Positions 40,785-44,924 of a DNA stretch of 44,924 bases are shown one piece after another. Numbering within the stretch: the first letter of the stretch is position 1; every line of letters starts with the position of its first letter. A program made the position numbers and the translations under genes. The notes under the pieces are model-generated. The model was not told the origin of the DNA. It worked only from the letters and a program-made list of their open reading frames with translations, and ran no database searches. This stretch comes from Roseateles sp. (GTDB lineage: Bacteria; Pseudomonadota; Gammaproteobacteria; Burkholderiales; Burkholderiaceae_C). The stretch lies in NCBI GenBank assembly GCA_015657635.1, contig JACDQM010000151.1, forward strand, positions 1 through 44,924, written 5' to 3'.

Positions 40785-42377
40785 TCAGGCTTCGGCGGAA
40801 CGCCCCTTCATCGCGAACAGCCCTTGCGGCCGCTTCTGGATGAAGACGACGATGAAGACCAGCACCATGATCTTGGCCAGCACAGCGCCCTGCCAGCCTT
40901 CCAGCAGCTTGTTCAGGATGCCGAGCCCGAGGCCTGCGTAGACCGTGCCGGCCAGCTGACCCACGCCGCCCAGCACCACCACCATGAAGCTGTCGACGAT
41001 ATAGCTTTGGCCCAGATCCGGGCCGACGTTGCCTACCTGGCTGAGTGCGCAGCCGGCCAGGCCGGCGATGCCAGCACCCAGCGAGAAGGCATAGGTGTCA
41101 ATGCGCGCCGTGTTGACGCCCATGCAGGACGCCATGCGGCGGTTCTGCGTGACGCCGCGCACAAACAGGCCCAGGCGCGTCCGGGCGATCAGCAGGGCCA
41201 CACCGGCCAGCACCAGCAGCGCGAAGACGATGATGGCCAGGCGGTTGTAGGGCAGCACCAGATTGGGCAGCACCTGGATGCCGCCGGACAGCCAGGCGGG
41301 GTTCTCCACCGGCACGTTCTGCGCGCCGAACAAGGAACGGACCGCCTGCATCAGCACCAACGAGATGCCCCATGTGGCCAGCAGCGTTTCCAGCGGTCGG
41401 CCATAAAGCCAGCGGATCACGCTGCGCTCCAGCACCGCGCCCACCAGCGCCGCGGCCATGAAGGAAGCGGGAATCGCCAGCAGCACGTAGTAGTCGAAGG
41501 CGCCGGGCAGATAGGCCTTGAACAGGTTCTGCACGACATAGGTGGCATAGGCGCCAACCATCATCAGCTCGCCGTGCGCCATATTGATCACGCCCATCAG
41601 GCCATACGTGATGGCCAGGCCCAGCGCGACCAGCAACAGGATGGAGCCCAGGCTCAGGCCGGTGAAGATCAGGCCGGCGCGCTCGCCCCAGGCCAGGCGC
41701 GATTCCAGCGCCGACAGGGCTTGGGACAGCGCGGACTTGACCTCCACATCACCCTCGGCCGCGATGCGCTCCAGCAGCAGCGACTTGATCGCCGGCTCGC
41801 TGCCGGCGGCCAGCAGGCGCGCGGCCTCCAGGCGCTTGGCCTTGTCCGGCGAGGTCAGCAGCAGGCTGGCGCGCAGCTGCGCCAGCCGGGCTTTCACATC
41901 GGCATCAGCCTCGCCGGCCAGGGTCTTGTCCAGAAGCGGCAGCTGGGATTCGTCCAGGCCCTGTTTGGCGAGTTCCGCCACCGCGGCGCGGCGCGTCGCG
42001 AGATCGCTGGCGAAGAGCTGCAGTGCAGCCTGCGCCGCCTGCAGCGCGCCGCGCATGCGGTTGTTGTTGAGCACATCCTCGGCATCCTCCGGCAAGGTGG
42101 CGGGCTGGCCGCTGACGGCATCCCTGACCTGCGTGCCATCGACCACCAGCACCTGCTTGGGCGTCAGCTTGACGGCGTCATCCAGCAGCGCCTGAACAAA
42201 GGCCGGCAGGCCGGCCGCACCTTCGGCTGCCGCCGCGTTGAGCGCCGCAATGCGCGCATCCGTCTCGCCCGCCGCAATGGCACGGGCCTGGTCGGGGGTC
42301 AGGGCTTGCGCCTGGCCGCTGCTCAAGCAAAGCAGCAGCCAGACGCCCGCTGCGACAAGCAGGCGCTGGATCGTCAT
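40785..42377 (-). CDS. urtB: Urea ABC transporter permease UrtB
   Basis: This 530-residue LivH-type permease has the long N-terminal extension usual for UrtB: a signal-like segment (LLVAAGVWLLLCLSSGQAQA) and a periplasmic helical-repeat region to about residue 235. The membrane part follows, with SILLLVALGLAITYGLMGVI, MAHGELMMVGAYATYV and FVRGVTQNRRMASCMGVNTA. It starts 34 bases after urtA. Confidence 0.92.
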   Translation of the reverse strand: MTIQRLLVAAGVWLLLCLSSGQAQALTPDQARAIAAGETDARIAALNAAAAEGAAGLPAFVQALLDDAVKLTPKQVLVVDGTQVRDAVSGQPATLPEDAEDVLNNNRMRGALQAAQAALQLFASDLATRRAAVAELAKQGLDESQLPLLDKTLAGEADADVKARLAQLRASLLLTSPDKAKRLEAARLLAAGSEPAIKSLLLERIAAEGDVEVKSALSQALSALESRLAWGERAGLIFTGLSLGSILLLVALGLAITYGLMGVINMAHGELMMVGAYATYVVQNLFKAYLPGAFDYYVLLAIPASFMAAALVGAVLERSVIRWLYGRPLETLLATWGISLVLMQAVRSLFGAQNVPVENPAWLSGGIQVLPNLVLPYNRLAIIVFALLVLAGVALLIARTRLGLFVRGVTQNRRMASCMGVNTARIDTYAFSLGAGIAGLAGCALSQVGNVGPDLGQSYIVDSFMVVVLGGVGQLAGTVYAGLGLGILNKLLEGWQGAVLAKIMVLVFIVVFIQKRPQGLFAMKGRSAEA

Positions 42378-42411
42378 GGTCGGAAGGGGATGAGCTGTCG
42401 GTCGGGTGGGC

Positions 42412-43683
42412 TTACTTGGCGACCGGCTCGTCCTTCTTGCCCTTGTTCTCAGGGATGTAGGGGCTCCACGGCTGGGCCTTGACCGGGCCGGGCGTCTTCC
42501 ACACCACGTTGAACTGGCCGTCGGCCTTGACCTCGCCGATGAACACCGGCTTGTGCAGGTGGTGGTTCTTCGGGTCCATGGTGCTGGTGAAGCCGCCCGG
42601 TGCCTTGAAGGTCTGGCCGGCCATCGCGGCGATCACCTTGTCGGTGTCGGTGCTCTTGGCCTTGGTGACCGCCTGCGCCCACATATTGAAGCCGATGTAG
42701 GTGGCCTCCATCGGGTCATTGGTCAGCGGCTTGTCCTTGTGGCCAGGGATGTTCTTGGCCTTGGCGTAGGCGCTCCACTTCTTGACGAACTCGGCATTGG
42801 CCGGGTTCTTGATGCTCATGAAGTAGTTCCAGGCCGCGAGGTGGCCGACCAGCGGCTTGGTGTCCACGCCGCGCAGCTCTTCCTCACCCACCGAGAAGGC
42901 CACCACCGGCACGTCGGTCGCCTTCAGGCCCTGGTTGCCCAGCTCCTTGTAGAAAGGCACGTTGGAGTCGCCGTTGATGGTGGACACCACCGCGGTCTTC
43001 TTGCCTTCGGACGAGAACTTCTTGATCTTGGCGATGATGCCCTGGTAGTCGCTGTGGCCGAAGGGGGTGTACTCCTCCATGATGTCGGCGTCTGCCACGC
43101 CCTTGCTCTTCAGGAAGGCGCGCAGGATCTTGTTGGTGGTGCGCGGGTACACATAGTCGGTGCCCAACAGCACGAAGCGCTTGGCTGAGCCGCCGTCCTT
43201 GCTCATCAGGTATTCCACCGCGGGAATCGCCTGCTGGTTCGGCGCGGCGCCGGTGTAGAACACATTCTTGGACAGCTCTTCACCCTCGTACTGCACCGGG
43301 TAGAACAGCAGCGAATTCAGCTCTTCGAAGACCGGCAGCACCGACTTGCGGCTGACCGAGGTCCAGCAGCCGAACACCACGGCCACCTTGTCCTGCGAGA
43401 TCAGCTGCTTGGCCTTCTCGGCGAACAGCGGCCAGTTGGAGGCCGGGTCCACCACCACCGGCTCCAGCTTCTTGCCCAGCAGGCCGCCCTTGGCATTGAT
43501 CTCGTCGATGGCCATCAGCACCGTGTCCTTGAGCACGGTTTCCGAGATGGCCATGGTGCCGGACAGGCTGTGCAGCACGCCCACCTTGATGGTGTCGGCC
43601 GCCTGGGCGGCGGGCAGGCCGAAGGCAGCAGCGCCCAGGGCAACGGCGGACAGGGTCAGGGCACGGCGGGACAAGAGTTTCAT
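42412..43683 (-). CDS. urtA: Urea ABC transporter substrate-binding protein UrtA
   Basis: This 423-residue periplasmic urea-binding protein has a signal peptide (RRALTLSAVALGAAAFGLPAAQAA) and the UrtA fold: IKVGVLHSLSGTMAISE, ASNWPLFAEKA, VAVVFGCWTSVSRKSVLPVF, LFYPVQYEGEE and NVFYTGAAPNQQ. The FYPVQYEGEE segment distinguishes urea binders from branched-chain amino acid binders. GGAG lies upstream of ATG 43683. It is the first gene of urtABCDE, so its promoter lies in 43684-43832. Such operons are usually induced under nitrogen limitation. Confidence 0.95.
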   Translation of the reverse strand: MKLLSRRALTLSAVALGAAAFGLPAAQAADTIKVGVLHSLSGTMAISETVLKDTVLMAIDEINAKGGLLGKKLEPVVVDPASNWPLFAEKAKQLISQDKVAVVFGCWTSVSRKSVLPVFEELNSLLFYPVQYEGEELSKNVFYTGAAPNQQAIPAVEYLMSKDGGSAKRFVLLGTDYVYPRTTNKILRAFLKSKGVADADIMEEYTPFGHSDYQGIIAKIKKFSSEGKKTAVVSTINGDSNVPFYKELGNQGLKATDVPVVAFSVGEEELRGVDTKPLVGHLAAWNYFMSIKNPANAEFVKKWSAYAKAKNIPGHKDKPLTNDPMEATYIGFNMWAQAVTKAKSTDTDKVIAAMAGQTFKAPGGFTSTMDPKNHHLHKPVFIGEVKADGQFNVVWKTPGPVKAQPWSPYIPENKGKKDEPVAK

Positions 43684-43760
43684 GGCGGGGCTCCGTTTGA
43701 GGGTCAGTGAGGAATGAATCGCACTGAACCCAGTCTCGGCAGCTGCCCCGTTTTGGGGAA

Positions 43761-43776
43761 TACGCCAGATGGCGTA
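43761..43776. promoter_or_regulatory. Palindrome upstream of urtA
   Basis: TACGCCAGATGGCGTA has perfect 6-base arms around AGAT, 77 bases before the urtA start. It resembles an operator for nitrogen or urea control. It does not match the NtrC consensus spacing exactly, so the binding protein is not assigned. Confidence 0.4.
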
Positions 43777-43832
43777 GAGACAGGCGGGCTGGCCTCGGCG
43801 GCCGGACACAGCCGTGCCAGCCGCGCTGTCAT

Positions 43833-44744
43833 TCAGTCGCTCTGCGCTGCCAGCTGCGCCACGACAACGCGGTCACGGCCATGCAGCTTGCCTTCCAGCA
43901 AGGCGTGGTCGGCGCGCGCGATGGCGGCATCCAGCGACTCCTGCGCCCGCGCCTCGGCCAGGCCGATGGTGGCGGTGATGGTCAGCGGCAGGCCCGGTTG
44001 CACCTCGACCGCATGCGCACGCAGATCGTCCAACATGCGCCCCACCACGGTCTGTGCCGCCGCCTCATTCTCACAGCGCAACAGCGCGACGAACTCTTCG
44101 CCGCCGAAGCGGAAGAAGGGGTCGCTCTCGCGCAGCACCGTGCGCAGCCGGTCCACCACATGGCGCAGGGCCACATCGCCAGCCTGATGGCCGAAACGGT
44201 CGTTGACAGACTTGAAATGGTCCAGGTCGATCATGGCCACGAAGAGCTGATTGCCGCCGCGCCGCGCATCACGCCGGCACTGCTCGAACGCCGCTTCCAG
44301 GCCATGGCGCAGCGGCAGGCCGGTCAAGGGATCGATGCGCGAGGTGGCCGTCTCGATCAGATGCTTCAGCTCCGACAGGCGCGCCACCATCGCGCTTTGC
44401 TCACGCTCGTAGGCATTCATGTCGGCATCGCTGGCAGCCTGCCCGCCCAGCTTGGCCAGGCACAGGCCGCGCACCGCCTGGTGCATGCGGGCATGGGCGC
44501 GGTCGATGCCGGCCACCAGCTGCGCATCCACCTTGTCGAGCAGGCTGCGCTCACGCAGAAACCACACGCCGAAGCGGCACAGCAGATGCGATTGTGGGCG
44601 CAGCATTTCATCGCCCGGCGACTCCAGCAGCAGCGCGCAGCGCAGCAGCCGCTGGTTCCAGGCCAGATGCGCCTGGATACCGGCGTCTATGCCCGCCAGC
44701 AAGCTGTTGAGCACCTCGATCGGCAGGGGGGGGGGCTGGAGCAT
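43833..44744 (-). CDS. Diguanylate cyclase with zinc-sensing CZB domain (DgcZ-like)
   Basis: This 303-residue cytoplasmic protein makes cyclic di-GMP. The N-terminal half resembles the chemoreceptor zinc-binding (CZB) domain: HLAWNQRLLRCALL, LLCRFGVWFL with the Cys ligand, and HARMHQAVRGL with two His, the 3His-1Cys set used by E. coli DgcZ to sense zinc. The C-terminal GGDEF domain has DPLTGLPLRHGLEAAF, DLDHFKSVNDRFGHQAGD and the active site RFGGEEFVALL. RESD five residues before GGEEF forms the product-inhibition I-site. Codons 4-7 contain a run of ten C residues (44726-44735 as G on the plus strand), a possible slippage site. A zinc exporter gene lies 6 kb away. Confidence 0.88.
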   Translation of the reverse strand: MLQPPPLPIEVLNSLLAGIDAGIQAHLAWNQRLLRCALLLESPGDEMLRPQSHLLCRFGVWFLRERSLLDKVDAQLVAGIDRAHARMHQAVRGLCLAKLGGQAASDADMNAYEREQSAMVARLSELKHLIETATSRIDPLTGLPLRHGLEAAFEQCRRDARRGGNQLFVAMIDLDHFKSVNDRFGHQAGDVALRHVVDRLRTVLRESDPFFRFGGEEFVALLRCENEAAAQTVVGRMLDDLRAHAVEVQPGLPLTITATIGLAEARAQESLDAAIARADHALLEGKLHGRDRVVVAQLAAQSD

Positions 44745-44871
44745 GGACTTTCTGCTAGTTTGCTGTTTTCAGCATAGCCCGAAGCCGGCCCTTGCGGCGT
44801 GGTTCCTCTAGGGAAGCTCTGCATAAAGCGGCGCGAGGCCGGGTCGTGCGGATCGGGATGGGATGCAAGGC

Positions 44872-44912
44872 GCAGTTTGCTGCCAATAGCCGTAGCTATT
44901 GGCGAGAACTGC
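44872..44912. repeat. Dispersed-repeat-like hairpin at the window end
   Basis: CCAATAGC (44883-44890) and GCTATTGG (44895-44902) pair around CGTA, with outer arms GCAGTT (44872-44877) and AACTGC (44907-44912). The sequence style is that of intergenic repeats common in Burkholderiales. The flanking 44745-44871 holds no gene I can support. Confidence 0.45.
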
Positions 44913-44924
44913 AACGCCGCAGCC

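Noticed and set aside
40752-42482. A 576-residue open frame on the plus strand opposite urtB
   Set aside because: Antisense shadow of a conserved permease, with Gln/His/Arg-rich low-complexity composition.
43684-43832. A possible sigma54 promoter (TGGCAC) upstream of urtA
   Set aside because: The -12 GC element is not at the required spacing, so the match is only half a promoter.

Overview
The window reads as a chromosomal segment of a high-GC betaproteobacterium of the order Burkholderiales, most likely near Roseateles, Pelomonas, Mitsuaria or Rubrivivax. The evidence is the strong G/C third-position bias, the Burkholderiales-type trimeric porin, the urtABCDE layout and the bacterial urate route through membrane-bound PuuD. 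I recognised no tRNA, rRNA, CRISPR array, phage or plasmid backbone.

Layout. 1-345 is gene-free and carries two copies of an inverted-repeat element. 346-4757 holds a Crp/Fnr regulator divergent from a hemerythrin-like protein, a glycerate kinase, an interrupted GarL-type aldolase and a DUF4124 protein. 4785-11422 is a module that looks like sulfur or persulfide stress: an ArsR repressor divergent from an RND adaptor and permease, followed by a DUF2892 membrane protein, a rhodanese and a SLAC1/TehA-type channel. 11508-15412 has an orphan ParB-like protein, urate hydroxylase PuuD, a periplasmic rhodanese, a DUF302 protein and a nu-class GST. 15409-17361 is a foreign-looking patch: a decayed REP-associated transposase, a lower-GC lipoprotein gene framed by inverted repeats, and about 600 bases without a convincing gene. 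17362-20553 has an alpha/beta hydrolase, an orphan solute-binding protein and a secreted cyanophycinase-like protein. 20685-30546 is the purine/ureide block: xdhC and HIU hydrolase divergent from gntR, puuE, a uraD-allC fusion and an M20 hydrolase, then an NMT1-type ABC importer and a porin. 30675-37636 holds a broken ureD, a second orphan solute-binding protein, a prolyl oligopeptidase, a chemoreceptor and a zinc-type CDF exporter. 37685-43683 is the urea importer urtABCDE on the minus strand, followed by a zinc-sensing diguanylate cyclase.

How it fits together. PuuD, HIU hydrolase, UraD, PuuE and the AllC domain form a nearly complete path from urate to ureidoglycine. The later products, glyoxylate and urea, would feed glycerate kinase and the urea importer/urease system. 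A near-identical palindrome (AAGTGTATACACTT and a one-mismatch copy) lies in the hiuH/gntR intergenic region and upstream of puuD 8 kb away. This suggests that the GntR protein controls both loci.

Two whole-window observations matter most. First, four copies of a hairpin element (1-79, about 117-220, 38449-38546, 38601-38696) share a conserved core, and at least three have long arms that differ between copies yet pair within each copy. Second, five otherwise healthy genes (garL, the RND permease, the alpha/beta hydrolase, ureD and the chemoreceptor) carry a stop or one-base indels, most of them in short G/C runs. That pattern looks more like uncorrected sequencing error than decay, so those five genes are reported as interrupted reading frames with intact sequence on both sides.
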